A DNA stretch of 64,000 nt from an uncultured Lachnospiraceae bacterium. GTDB taxonomy: Bacteria; Bacillota; Clostridia; Lachnospirales; Lachnospiraceae. The stretch is taken from the NCBI GenBank assembly GCA_947089905.1, contig CAMUMG010000001.1, positions 496,001 through 560,000 on the forward strand, in the 5' to 3' direction. Below, piece after piece: positions 26,832 to 36,025 of the stretch. A program made the position numbers and the translations under genes. A model generated the notes under the pieces. The model saw nothing but the letters and a program-made list of their open reading frames with translations. It made no database searches and was not told the DNA's origin. The first letter of the stretch is position 1, and every line of letters begins with the position of its first letter.

Positions 26832-28247
26832 TTACATCATTCTCCAGCTTGGAAAATATTTATTTTTAAATTTCCCATTTTTTACTTTTCCCCATCCTAA
26901 AGACCACCCATCTGTTTGTACTAAAACAAAACCATCTCGACAGGTATCTTTTAATTCAATGGATTCACACTTTAAATAACGGTATACATCTTCTTCATTT
27001 GATGCAAGATTATAGCAATTTTTATATTCTTTTGATGTTATAGCACATGCTAGTGCCTGACTTGGCTCGAAACGCCCTTTTTTTTGTTCTCCTAATAATA
27101 ATCCATTGCGTAAAATCCGCAATCCTGTAAGATCAGGCAAATCTTTTGGCAATAAAAATACCCTATCTTGACGAACTACAATTTTAGAATAATCTATCTC
27201 ACATGTCAAAGTTTCTAAAAAGTTTTTAGTTTCTTGTGTAATCTTTGATGTTTCTTTTTGTAGCGTAAAATTAGACTCTTTTTGTACTCCTCCACTTTTT
27301 TGAAAGCAAGCTAAAAAATGTCCCTCTCCTTCTAGTTTATGAGGCCAAAGTCTAATTGTTTTTGTTAGATCCTCTAAGCGTTGTTCTTCTCCTGCCTCTT
27401 TCCAAATTTGACGGATCTCCTCTGGAGTCCAATCTGGTCTTCCAAAAGAAAATCCCTCAAATCTTGGCTCAGATGTGACAGAAATAAGAGAAAGTTCTGG
27501 ATATTTTGATAATAACCATGCTGTTGTTCCTTCATCTTCTTTTGGCGAGAAAGTACATGTTGAATAGAGCAGTCTGCCGCCTGGACGTAGCATAGAAACT
27601 GCAAAGGGAAGGATTTCCTTTTGTAGTTGATAATAATAGTCTACACCATACTGCTCCCAATTTTTTATAATCTGCGGGCTTTTTCGAAACATTCCTTCTC
27701 CAGAGCAAGGAGCATCTACTAAAATACTGTCAAAGTATTCTTTGAACACCTCTGCAAGTCTGGCAGGAGATTCACTGACAACTACTGCATTTTTTACTCC
27801 TGCTATCTCTAAATTTTTTAAAAGTGCCTTTGCTCTGGAACTGCTGATATCATTTGCTACCAAAACTCCTTCTCCGCATAATTTTGCAGCTAATTCTGTA
27901 CTTTTTCCTCCTGGTGCAGCACAAAGATCTAATACACGCTGTCCTGGCTTTACTAAAAGCAGATTAGCTGGTGTCATAGCACTTGGTTCTTGAATATAAT
28001 AAAGTCCAGCATAATAATATGGATATTTTGCAGGTGAAACATTAGAATCGTAATAAAATCCATTGGAAATCCAAGGAATCTGCCGAAGTGAAAAAGGACT
28101 TTTTTTAACAAATTCCTCTGGAGTCGTCTTTAAAGTATTAATTCGAATTCCACTTGTTTCTGGTTTCTCAAAGGCTTTTAAGTATTCTTCATATTCTTCC
28201 TGTAACTGCTTTTTCATTCTATGTTCAAATGTTTCTGGTAACTTCAT
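26832..28247 (-). CDS. 16S rRNA m5C methyltransferase, RsmF/RsmB class
   Basis: 471 residues. The SAM-binding motif VLDLCAAPGGKSTELAAKL, the catalytic DAPCSGEGMFR and the second Cys in LLYSTCTFSPKEDEG identify an NOL1/NOP2/Sun-family RNA cytosine-C5 methyltransferase. The C-terminal ~150 residues match the extra domain of RsmF-type Gram-positive enzymes, ending with the WSLGWGKVKNGKFKNKYFPSW pattern. It follows the small alarmone synthetase gene by 24 nt. Confidence 0.92.
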   Translation of the reverse strand: MKLPETFEHRMKKQLQEEYEEYLKAFEKPETSGIRINTLKTTPEEFVKKSPFSLRQIPWISNGFYYDSNVSPAKYPYYYAGLYYIQEPSAMTPANLLLVKPGQRVLDLCAAPGGKSTELAAKLCGEGVLVANDISSSRAKALLKNLEIAGVKNAVVVSESPARLAEVFKEYFDSILVDAPCSGEGMFRKSPQIIKNWEQYGVDYYYQLQKEILPFAVSMLRPGGRLLYSTCTFSPKEDEGTTAWLLSKYPELSLISVTSEPRFEGFSFGRPDWTPEEIRQIWKEAGEEQRLEDLTKTIRLWPHKLEGEGHFLACFQKSGGVQKESNFTLQKETSKITQETKNFLETLTCEIDYSKIVVRQDRVFLLPKDLPDLTGLRILRNGLLLGEQKKGRFEPSQALACAITSKEYKNCYNLASNEEDVYRYLKCESIELKDTCRDGFVLVQTDGWSLGWGKVKNGKFKNKYFPSWRMM

Positions 28248-28271
28248 TGTTCTTTTTATAGATCCTTTCTT

Positions 28272-29075
28272 TTATTGCAGACTCTGTGCACGATATCCTT
28301 CTGCAATAATATCTAACTCTTTATGAAAACGTTCCAGTGCTTCTAAATCTTCGCTTTCGTAGACTTTAAAAAATTCATCTTGAATTTTTACTACTTCCCT
28401 TTTATTTGCAACTTTATATAAATTCTGGATACTAATTAAAATATCTGCAACGATATTTGCCTTAATATTAAATGAATTTTGAGCATCCATAATTTCATTG
28501 CGGACAGAAGACATCTCTTGATCTAAAATAATAATGGCTTCTGCTGCCGCATGGAGACGATTTGTTAAATTAGATGGCATATTGTGTTTATATTTATATT
28601 GTAGTGAATGTTCAATAGTTGCCCAAAAATTCATTGCTAAAGTACGAATTTGAATTTCTGCATGAATACACTTTGTTCCATTTAGGGTTTCTACTCGATA
28701 CTCTACAATCATATGGTAACTTCGATATCCACTTTCCTTTTGTTTTTTAATATAATCTTTCTCACTAAGTACTTTCATATCACAGCGTCTTCGAATTAAT
28801 TCTGCCACTTTATAAATATCCTCTACAAACTGACAGATAATTCGAATTCCTGCAATATCTTCTAATCTATTTTCAATATCTTCAAATTTAATGTGTTTCT
28901 TTTGTGCCTTTTCTAAAATACTTGAAATTTTTTTCACTCTACCTGTTACTTGCTCAATTGGAGAATATATGCCTGCTTCCCTATATGCTTTGATTACGTG
29001 ATTAAATTTTATTTTCATCTCCTCTACAGCAAGTATATATGGTTCTAAAATCTCCCTCCACATTTGAATTTCCAT
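28272..29075 (-). CDS. Small alarmone synthetase (RelQ/YjbM-type GTP pyrophosphokinase)
   Basis: 267 residues, with only a RelA/SpoT synthetase domain and no HD, TGS or ACT domains. Key segments: PIEQVTGRVKKISSILEK, IEDIAGIRIICQFVEDIY, SGYRSYHMIVEY and EIQIRTLAMNFWATIEHSLQYK. Such enzymes make ppGpp or pppGpp from GTP/GDP and ATP during stress. AGGGGG lies 10 nt before the ATG. Same strand and close spacing with two upstream LCP wall-polymer ligase genes suggests coordinated expression with envelope assembly (inference). Confidence 0.93.
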   Translation of the reverse strand: MEIQMWREILEPYILAVEEMKIKFNHVIKAYREAGIYSPIEQVTGRVKKISSILEKAQKKHIKFEDIENRLEDIAGIRIICQFVEDIYKVAELIRRRCDMKVLSEKDYIKKQKESGYRSYHMIVEYRVETLNGTKCIHAEIQIRTLAMNFWATIEHSLQYKYKHNMPSNLTNRLHAAAEAIIILDQEMSSVRNEIMDAQNSFNIKANIVADILISIQNLYKVANKREVVKIQDEFFKVYESEDLEALERFHKELDIIAEGYRAQSLQ

Positions 29076-29126
29076 TCTCTAAAAACCCCCTGTTATCCTT
29101 CTCTTTCTTTCACTTTCGTATTTTCT

Positions 29127-30809
29127 TTAATCTTCCTCCTTGCCAAAAATAAATTCATGTAAAAGCTCTACATTTTTCGGAATATTTGGAATTAATACTG
29201 CCATTCTTCGTACATAACCTTCTTCATATGTGCCTTCTACTGGTATACGATAATTTTCTACTTCAGTCAACCCAATCTCTAATGCCTGTTCTACATAATC
29301 TGTAATTTGACTGCTTTTCATATCTGTTGTTATAAGTGGCAGACAATCGTTCACTAAGCGAAACATAGCAATATAACTTAAAGATTTCACTTTTTCAAAA
29401 ATTGTATTTAAAACAATCCTGTGTCTTTGTGTTCTTCCAAAATCATTTATTTCTGTTTTTGTACCTACATAGCGAATTCTACAATATCCAAGTGCCTGAT
29501 TTCCGTTCATTTGGTTGATTCCTTCTTTTACATTGCGGTTACTTGGATTAGAAATATAATTTGTTTTTCTTAAATAATTGGCTTCTGCTGAAGTTAAGGA
29601 AATATCAATTCCTCCTAATAGATCGATAATAGATTCAAAATCATCAAATCCAACTAAACAATAACCATCTATTTTTAGATCAAAATTATGTTCAATCGTT
29701 TCATATAATAGAGGAATTCCTCCAATCTGATAAGCAGCATTGAGTTTATTATCTGGATGATTTGGAATTTCCACTAAAAGATCCCGCATTAGTGATGTAA
29801 GCTTAAAACTTTTTTCTTTTGTATTCATAGTGGCAACTATAATTAAATCCGTACGTCCTCTTGCTGAACCAGAGCCAATAGCCTCTTCTCCTAACAAAAG
29901 AATATTAATTACCTCATCTTCTTGTCTGATCTCACCTTCATCAGATCCTAATTGAATTTGATCTTCTGGAATAATTGTAATATCGGGATTTTTTTCCAGT
30001 TCTTCTTCTGTAATATCTACATCATCTTCAACTTTTTGTATTTCATGGTTGCTACCATCGTCATAATTCATACGACTTTCTGCATATTTTGCTGCAAAGG
30101 AGATCATCAGATGCTGCCCTGATTTTGTTCCAAACAAAAAAATACACAGTAACAATATACTACCTGCTACTGCCAAAAGAGGAACTATAAATTTAGGCAA
30201 TTTCTTCTTTGGTGTTGTTTCTTTCTCTGAGGAAGAATCTTTTAGAGGTGGTTCTAATTCAGAGCTTGCTGTTTCAGCTAAAGACTCTGTGATCTCTTGT
30301 AAGATCTCATCTTCTTGTTTATCTTCTTCCTCTTCTTCATTTTCCTCTAAAGGATCAGAATTTATATATTTGATAATAATATTATTTTCCTGTGAAGAAT
30401 TCACATTTGGACGCTTAATAATAATATTATTAAATTCCCTTTGTTTTCGATGTGATTCGGAAACAGACGAAACTTCTTCTGTTTCCGAAAAAGAACTCTC
30501 TTCCTCTAAATCTTCTATTCCTGATAAATCCACTCGAAACTCTTCTTCAACTGGAAATAGCCCATCTCCTGATGGAATTTTTTCTTCCTCTTGTTTTTCT
30601 TTTAATGTATCCTCTTTTGGCTCATCAGAAGGCTCTGATTTTTGCGGTATATCTTCTTTGATCTCAATCCATGCTGTTTTTGGTTCTTCAATTTTAATTC
30701 GATTTGACTCTTCCGATTCCGTTTCAAAAGCTTTTTCTAAATTTTGAAGAAATTCTTCGCTTTGTGATGGATCAAATTCTTCGCTTTCTCTTTGATTTTC
30801 CCGCTCCAT
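29127..30809 (-). CDS. LytR-CpsA-Psr family protein with long acidic cytoplasmic tail
   Basis: 560 residues. Residues 1 to about 200 are extremely acidic (runs of E, with two copies of NNIIIK near 127-146), then one membrane segment (about 204-227), then an extracellular LCP domain with GRTDLIIVATMN, SLMRDLLVEIPNHPDNKLNAAY and YCRIRYVG, which hold the conserved Arg residues that bind pyrophosphate lipids. LCP proteins attach teichoic acids or polysaccharides to peptidoglycan. The acidic 200-residue tail is unusual. It follows the first LCP gene by 22 nt. Confidence 0.9.
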   Translation of the reverse strand: MERENQRESEEFDPSQSEEFLQNLEKAFETESEESNRIKIEEPKTAWIEIKEDIPQKSEPSDEPKEDTLKEKQEEEKIPSGDGLFPVEEEFRVDLSGIEDLEEESSFSETEEVSSVSESHRKQREFNNIIIKRPNVNSSQENNIIIKYINSDPLEENEEEEEDKQEDEILQEITESLAETASSELEPPLKDSSSEKETTPKKKLPKFIVPLLAVAGSILLLCIFLFGTKSGQHLMISFAAKYAESRMNYDDGSNHEIQKVEDDVDITEEELEKNPDITIIPEDQIQLGSDEGEIRQEDEVINILLLGEEAIGSGSARGRTDLIIVATMNTKEKSFKLTSLMRDLLVEIPNHPDNKLNAAYQIGGIPLLYETIEHNFDLKIDGYCLVGFDDFESIIDLLGGIDISLTSAEANYLRKTNYISNPSNRNVKEGINQMNGNQALGYCRIRYVGTKTEINDFGRTQRHRIVLNTIFEKVKSLSYIAMFRLVNDCLPLITTDMKSSQITDYVEQALEIGLTEVENYRIPVEGTYEEGYVRRMAVLIPNIPKNVELLHEFIFGKEED

Positions 30810-30831
30810 ATCCTTCCTCTCTTCTTATTTT

Positions 30832-31932
30832 TTATTTTTGTGATGAAGTTTCTTGTGTTGTTTCTTCTTTTCCGTCTAAATAAATAAATTCATACATTGC
30901 CTGAATATTTTTTTCTAAATCTGGTACTAAAACCCAACCTGCACCTTTATAATTTTTTTGCTCTGTAAACGCACCATTTACTGGAATCCGTTCACTTTCC
31001 ATTGTCATAATTCCATTTTCTATGACATCTTCTAGTGCTTTTCTAATCTGTGCAGAAGTTAAATTGGTATCTACATAACCTAAACACTGATTCATAATGG
31101 ATACTAACTTTACAACATTTTGAGTTTTATATTTTTCAAAGATAGCTTTTAAAACTTTTCTTTGACGTAACGTTCTACCGTAATCTGATGTTGCACCTTC
31201 AAGAGTTTCTACTTTACGAACACGACAATATCCTACCACTTGATTTCCATTTAAAGTCTGTAAACCTTCTTTTACATTACGATATTGTGGCTTTGAAATA
31301 TAATTTGTTTTTCTAAGATAAGCCGCTTCCTTTTTTCCAAGTTCAATTTCTACTCCGCCTAATAAATCCACAATCTTTTCCAACGAATCAAATCCAACCG
31401 AAGCATAGGCATCTATATGAATTTTAAAGTTTTTTTCAATCGTATCCACTAACATCTGCGCTCCCCCTTTGGAATACGCAGCGTTTAGTTTACTTCCTTT
31501 ATATCCGGGAATATCTACATACATATCTCTCATTAAAGAAGTTAATTTTATTGTCTTATCTTTTATATTGATGGATGCAATCATCATAGAATCTGTTCGA
31601 TTTCCTCCATTGATCGATTCAATTCCCATCAATAAAATATTTGTAACATACTCTTCTTTTCTTGCATCTGGATTTACATCATGAGTTAATCCTTCGAAGG
31701 TCATGTCAACAATTCCATCTCCATCGAGATCTTTACCTGTATTTACTGCACCTGAAATATAATTTGCCATCCATCCATAGATCAATCTTCTGCCTGGCTT
31801 ACTGACTAAAAGTCCTATTAAAATGATCAAAAAACTTAAACACAATAATAGCATATTGCGTAATGCTTTACTAAAACGCTTTTTCTTTTTTCTGTTATTT
31901 TGTGGTTGTTGTACTCCATTGTATTTCTTCAT
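30832..31932 (-). CDS. LytR-CpsA-Psr family cell-wall polymer ligase
   Basis: 366 residues. A short basic cytoplasmic tail (NNRKKKKRFSKALRN) and one membrane helix precede the LCP domain with GGNRTDSMMIASIN, SLMRDMYVDIPGYKGSKLNAAY, YCRVRKV and DYGRTLRQRKVLKAIFEK. It should transfer an undecaprenyl-linked glycopolymer to peptidoglycan outside the membrane. It is the first of two LCP genes in tandem. AGAGG lies 7 nt before the ATG. An EETTQETSSQ tail ends the protein. Confidence 0.93.
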   Translation of the reverse strand: MKKYNGVQQPQNNRKKKKRFSKALRNMLLLCLSFLIILIGLLVSKPGRRLIYGWMANYISGAVNTGKDLDGDGIVDMTFEGLTHDVNPDARKEEYVTNILLMGIESINGGNRTDSMMIASINIKDKTIKLTSLMRDMYVDIPGYKGSKLNAAYSKGGAQMLVDTIEKNFKIHIDAYASVGFDSLEKIVDLLGGVEIELGKKEAAYLRKTNYISKPQYRNVKEGLQTLNGNQVVGYCRVRKVETLEGATSDYGRTLRQRKVLKAIFEKYKTQNVVKLVSIMNQCLGYVDTNLTSAQIRKALEDVIENGIMTMESERIPVNGAFTEQKNYKGAGWVLVPDLEKNIQAMYEFIYLDGKEETTQETSSQK

Positions 31933-31963
31933 ACTAAAACCTCTTTCTACCCAAGTTCAGTCT

Positions 31964-32006
31964 ATGGTTCAGGGCATACTCTGTTTCAGACAATGCCTTG
32001 AACCAT
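31964..32006 (-). promoter_or_regulatory. Large inverted repeat at the LCP promoter/leader
   Basis: Fourteen-base arms (31964-31977 and 31993-32006; one G-T mismatch) flank a 15-nt centre. The right arm overlaps the -10 box and the predicted transcription start, so it may be an operator or a leader hairpin. An outer CCCAA/TTGGG pair further encloses it. There is no T-run, so a simple terminator is less likely. Confidence 0.5.
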
Positions 32007-32033
32007 AATACCCTTATTGGGCAGAAATGTAAA
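32005..32033 (-). promoter_or_regulatory. Promoter of the LCP-LCP-SAS-RsmF operon
   Basis: TTTACA (32028-32033), 17-nt spacer, TATTAT (32005-32010), reading leftwards; each box has one mismatch to consensus. Confidence 0.7.
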
Positions 32034-32075
32034 GTTAATTTTCTCTTTCAATTATTAAGAATATTTGAACAGACT

Positions 32076-33542
32076 CTATTTCATAGCTTCTAACAGCTTT
32101 TCTAAGAACTGATATACTCGAAGAAAAGATTGAATTTCTAAGCGTTCTTTTGGAGAGTGAATATCATATAAATTTGGTCCTATAGAAACAATATCCATTT
32201 GAGGAATCTTTTCTGCAATCAGTCCACATTCTAATCCAGCATGAATAGCTGAAAACTTTGGGGCTTTCTTATATATCTGCATATAGACTTGCGAAAACTT
32301 TTCTCTTAAAGGTGAATCTTTTCGGTATTCCCATGCTGGATACTGTGCCCCTATCTCACAGCTTCCTCCAAATAATTCAAACAAATATAAAAGTTTCATT
32401 GCCAAAAATCCTTTCGCACTTCCTATTGAACTGCGAATAGAATAATGAAATTTTGCCTTTGTTTCATCTATTTCAAAAATTCCAAGATTTAGGGAAGTTT
32501 CTACTAATCCTTCGATCTCTGCACTCATCGTCTGAACTCCATTTGGAGCTTGAATAAGTAGAAATAGAACTTTTTCAAAGGATGTTGGATGTAATACTAA
32601 ATATTCCTTTTGTTCTTGTTCTAAAGAAAAATTAAATTCTATTTTTAATTGTGGTTCTGCTGCCTGTAACTCTTTTTGATATGTCTTTTTAAGTACCTCT
32701 ATTAACTGTTTTAGTTTTTCTGCATCTTCTTTAGAAGAAACTACTATTTCAGCCTTACTTATAGAAGGAATCGCATTTTCTTTTTCTCCGCCTGAAAGTT
32801 CTATTAAAGAAAATTCTTCTTGTTTCAGTTCAAAAAGCAGTCTTGCCATTGCTAAAACGGCATTCGTTCGGTTTGAATTAATTTCTGCACCAGAATGCCC
32901 TCCTTTTAAACCAGACAGTACAATAGTTCCCATATATCCCGTCTGTGGCTTTTGCTGTAAATCGATACTTGCTAATACTCTCGATCCTCCTGCACTGCTG
33001 ACTAAAACAATATCCTCTTCTTCTGAATCTACATTGATCATCATTCTGCCCTTTAGACAGGAAGGATCTAATGCAATCGCTCCATCCATACCTGTTTCTT
33101 CATCGGTAGTAATGACAATTTCTAAAGCGGGATGTTTTAATGTGTCATCTGCTAATAAAGCCATACCATAAGCTAGAGCAACTCCATCATCTCCCCCTAA
33201 TGTCGTCTTTCTTGCACGAAGAAATTCTCCATCTGTAAAAAGTTCTAATCCTTCTGTTTTAAAGTCATGGATACAGTCTGGTTCTTTTACACAGACCATA
33301 TCCATATGTCCCTGTAAAATAACGGGGGTATGTGCCTCATATCCTTTAGAAGCTTCTTTATAAATTACTACATTTAAGGCATCGTCTTGTATATATTTAA
33401 GATTTTGATCTTTTGCAAACTGTACTAAAAAGTCACTAATCCCCTGATTATTTCCTGAACCACGAGGAATTTTAGATAGTTCTGTAAAATAATAGAGTAC
33501 CCTTTTATAATCCATTGTCTGAAGCATTTCTTCTATTGTCAT
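32076..33542 (-). CDS. pepD: Aminoacyl-histidine dipeptidase (PepD, M20 family)
   Basis: 488 residues, the usual size. The metal site segments ILQGHMDMVC, GGDDGVALAYGMALL, ITTDEETGMDGA and a distal HAGLECG are all present, with the M20 dimerisation domain between. It hydrolyses Xaa-His and other dipeptides in the cytosol. The start at 33542 was chosen because AGGAAAG lies just upstream; a longer frame would overlap the preceding gene. It is the last gene of the polA-to-pepD run. Confidence 0.92.
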   Translation of the reverse strand: MTIEEMLQTMDYKRVLYYFTELSKIPRGSGNNQGISDFLVQFAKDQNLKYIQDDALNVVIYKEASKGYEAHTPVILQGHMDMVCVKEPDCIHDFKTEGLELFTDGEFLRARKTTLGGDDGVALAYGMALLADDTLKHPALEIVITTDEETGMDGAIALDPSCLKGRMMINVDSEEEDIVLVSSAGGSRVLASIDLQQKPQTGYMGTIVLSGLKGGHSGAEINSNRTNAVLAMARLLFELKQEEFSLIELSGGEKENAIPSISKAEIVVSSKEDAEKLKQLIEVLKKTYQKELQAAEPQLKIEFNFSLEQEQKEYLVLHPTSFEKVLFLLIQAPNGVQTMSAEIEGLVETSLNLGIFEIDETKAKFHYSIRSSIGSAKGFLAMKLLYLFELFGGSCEIGAQYPAWEYRKDSPLREKFSQVYMQIYKKAPKFSAIHAGLECGLIAEKIPQMDIVSIGPNLYDIHSPKERLEIQSFLRVYQFLEKLLEAMK

Positions 33543-33573
33543 ATCTTTCCTCATTTCTACATTACATTTTTTC

Positions 33574-34938
33574 CTAATTTTTGAAACTGTGAATTGGAGC
33601 TGGAATTCTTCCTGTTCGGTTGATAAAAGCTTCACAGGAAAAAGAATTGACAGGCATCACAGGTGCATAACCAAGTAGTCCTCCAAATTCTGCCTGATCT
33701 CCAACACTCTTTCCCCAAACTGGAATAAGACGAACGGCTGTTGTTTTTTGATTGATCATTCCAATTGCCATTTCATCCGCAATAATTCCTGATAGGGTAG
33801 AGGCTTTTGTATCTCCTGGTACAGCAATCATATCTAATCCCACAGAACAAACACAAGTCATTGCCTCTAACTTTTCTAATGTTAAACAGCCCGCTTTTAC
33901 TGCATCGATCATACCCTGATCTTCACTTACTGGAATAAATGCTCCACTTAACCCTCCAACATAGGAAGACGCCATCACACCACCTTTTTTCACTTGATCA
34001 TTTAAAAGTGCTAATGCTGCTGTCGTGCCCGGTGCACCGGGATATTCTAACCCTATTTCTTGTAAAATTTCAGCTACACTATCTCCAATAGCTGGTGTAG
34101 GAGCAAGGGATAAGTCTACAATTCCAAAATCAACTCCTAACAGCCTAGAAGCTTCTTTTGCTACAAGCTGACCAACTCTTGTAATTTTAAAAGCAGTTTT
34201 CTTAATCGTTTCACAAAGTGTTTCAAAGTTAGAACCTCTTGCTGCTTTTAGAGCGGTTTTTACTACACCCGGTCCACTTACTCCAACATTAATTACACTA
34301 TCTGCCTCTGTTACCCCATGAAATGCTCCTGCCATAAAAGGATTGTCATCTGGAGCATTACAAAAAACTACTAATTTTGCACATCCAATCGAATCTGCGT
34401 GTTTGGTCTTTTGGGCAGTTTTAAGAATAACCTCTCCTAATAGTCGAACCGCGTCCATATTGATGCCAGATTTTGTTGAACCGACATTAACAGAACTGCA
34501 TATCCGATCCGTTTCGGAAAGTGCCTCTGGAATTGACTCAATTAAATTTTTATCCGCTTTTGTCATTCCTTTAGAAACTAAAGCAGAATATCCGCCAATA
34601 AAATTTACACCAACTGTCTTAGCAGCACGATCTAGCGTTTTTGCTATCTGTACAAAATCCTGTGGACATTTACATACTCCTGCTCCAATTAGGGCTGCAG
34701 GTGTAATAGAAATTCGCTTATTCACTACAGGAATTCCATATTCCCGTTCAATTTGTTCTCCTGTTGAAACTAAATTTTTTGCTACAGTAGTAATCTTGTC
34801 ATAGATCTTTTGATTTAATTTTTCTATTGTTTCATCTGCACAGTCTAACAGGCTGATCCCAAGTGTAATTGTTCGAACGTCTAGGTTTTCCTTTTCGATC
34901 ATTTCGTTGGTTTCCATTACTTCATTTCGATTTATCAT
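33574..34938 (-). CDS. UPF0210 / PFL-family protein
   Basis: 454 residues with the family's long conserved glycine-rich segments: [40 protein letters not shown] and the C-terminal [12 protein letters not shown]. The family (DUF711) is widespread, partnered with a small ACT-domain protein as here; its structure is related to glycyl-radical enzymes, but its biochemical role is unsettled. AGGGGAG lies 8 nt before the ATG, and the ACT gene is 13 nt upstream. Confidence 0.9.
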   Translation of the reverse strand: MINRNEVMETNEMIEKENLDVRTITLGISLLDCADETIEKLNQKIYDKITTVAKNLVSTGEQIEREYGIPVVNKRISITPAALIGAGVCKCPQDFVQIAKTLDRAAKTVGVNFIGGYSALVSKGMTKADKNLIESIPEALSETDRICSSVNVGSTKSGINMDAVRLLGEVILKTAQKTKHADSIGCAKLVVFCNAPDDNPFMAGAFHGVTEADSVINVGVSGPGVVKTALKAARGSNFETLCETIKKTAFKITRVGQLVAKEASRLLGVDFGIVDLSLAPTPAIGDSVAEILQEIGLEYPGAPGTTAALALLNDQVKKGGVMASSYVGGLSGAFIPVSEDQGMIDAVKAGCLTLEKLEAMTCVCSVGLDMIAVPGDTKASTLSGIIADEMAIGMINQKTTAVRLIPVWGKSVGDQAEFGGLLGYAPVMPVNSFSCEAFINRTGRIPAPIHSFKN

Positions 34939-34951
34939 CTAAGTCACTCCC

Positions 34952-35224
34952 CTATATTCTGTGCATTCTGTCAAAGATTTCTTCCTTTTGTGCCTTAATT
35001 ACTACACCAATATCTTTTCCCGTTTCTTCTAACTCTGCTGCTAATACAGAAAAATCTTTATTGGACTGTTCTACGTTGACAATCATAATCATATTAAAAT
35101 AGTCTTGTACAATTGTCTGAGAAATATCCAAAATATTGATTTTATTCTCTGCTAAATAAGTACAAACTCTTGCAATAATTCCTACAGTATCTTTTCCAAC
35201 TACTGTAATAATAACTCTATTCAT
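34952..35224 (-). CDS. ACT-domain protein (UPF0237 family)
   Basis: 90 residues made of one ACT domain (MNRVIITVVGKDTVGIIARVC and the NILDISQTIVQDYF pattern). Such proteins bind amino acids or other small ligands and may regulate the adjacent UPF0210 protein; the pair is conserved. ATG at 35224 follows GGAGG; a GTG four codons upstream would overlap that ribosome site. Confidence 0.9.
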   Translation of the reverse strand: MNRVIITVVGKDTVGIIARVCTYLAENKINILDISQTIVQDYFNMIMIVNVEQSNKDFSVLAAELEETGKDIGVVIKAQKEEIFDRMHRI

Positions 35225-35242
35225 TTTAACCTCCACTTATTT

Positions 35243-36013
35243 TTATAAACTGATAAGTTTAGATGGACAATTTCGATTTGCCACTTCAATATTTGGAATA
35301 ACTTTACTTCTCCAATTTTGTTCTACTTCTACTCGGACAGTTTCATATGCTAATTGTGCATAATTGTTTTCTTTACTTAAATGTGCAAGGATAATCTGCT
35401 TTAATCCATCATATTGTAATTCACAGACAAGTTTTGCTGTACTGTCATTTGAAAGATGTCCCCTATCCCCTAAAATTCTCTGTTTTAAAGGATAGGGATA
35501 TCTTCCGACTAAAAGCATATTCACATCATGATTTGCTTCTATATAAAGTAACTCTGAGCCCTCTAAATGTTGTAATATGTTTGTATCATACATTCCTAAA
35601 TCGGTAACAATTCCTATCTTATGTTCTTTATCTTCTAATGTATAACATATTGGATCAAGTGCGTCATGAGAAACAGAAAAAGAGCGAACCATAATCTGTC
35701 CTATTGTAAAACACTGCTCTGGACAGATAGGACAGTTAGAAACTGTCGGTTGTAATGCGGCATGTAATGTTGCCCTTGTTCCGAAGACTGGAAGTCGATA
35801 TCGTTTTGCTAAAACATTTACTCCTTGAATATGATCACTATGTTCATGGGTTAACAAAATAGCATTTAATCTATTTTTATCTACACCAATACTAGAAAGT
35901 CCTTCCTCTATTCGTTTTCCGCTGATTCCGGCATCAATTAAAAGATGAGTATCTCCACTTCCGACATAGACACAATTTCCACTGCTACCGCTTGCAATAC
36001 TACATACTTCCAT
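35243..36013 (-). CDS. MBL-fold metallo-hydrolase, YycJ/WalJ-like
   Basis: 256 residues. It starts MEVCSIASGSSGNCVYVG and has the metallo-beta-lactamase motif LLTHEHSDHIQG, then VSHDALDP and GHLSNDSTAKL. WalJ (YycJ) proteins are 5'-3' DNA exonuclease-like factors implicated in mismatch repair and coordination of cell division with DNA replication. In Bacillus the gene belongs to the walRK operon; here no two-component genes are near, and it sits after an FtsA-like gene instead. Confidence 0.88.
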   Translation of the reverse strand: MEVCSIASGSSGNCVYVGSGDTHLLIDAGISGKRIEEGLSSIGVDKNRLNAILLTHEHSDHIQGVNVLAKRYRLPVFGTRATLHAALQPTVSNCPICPEQCFTIGQIMVRSFSVSHDALDPICYTLEDKEHKIGIVTDLGMYDTNILQHLEGSELLYIEANHDVNMLLVGRYPYPLKQRILGDRGHLSNDSTAKLVCELQYDGLKQIILAHLSKENNYAQLAYETVRVEVEQNWRSKVIPNIEVANRNCPSKLISL

Positions 36014-36025
36014 TTTCTTTCCCCT

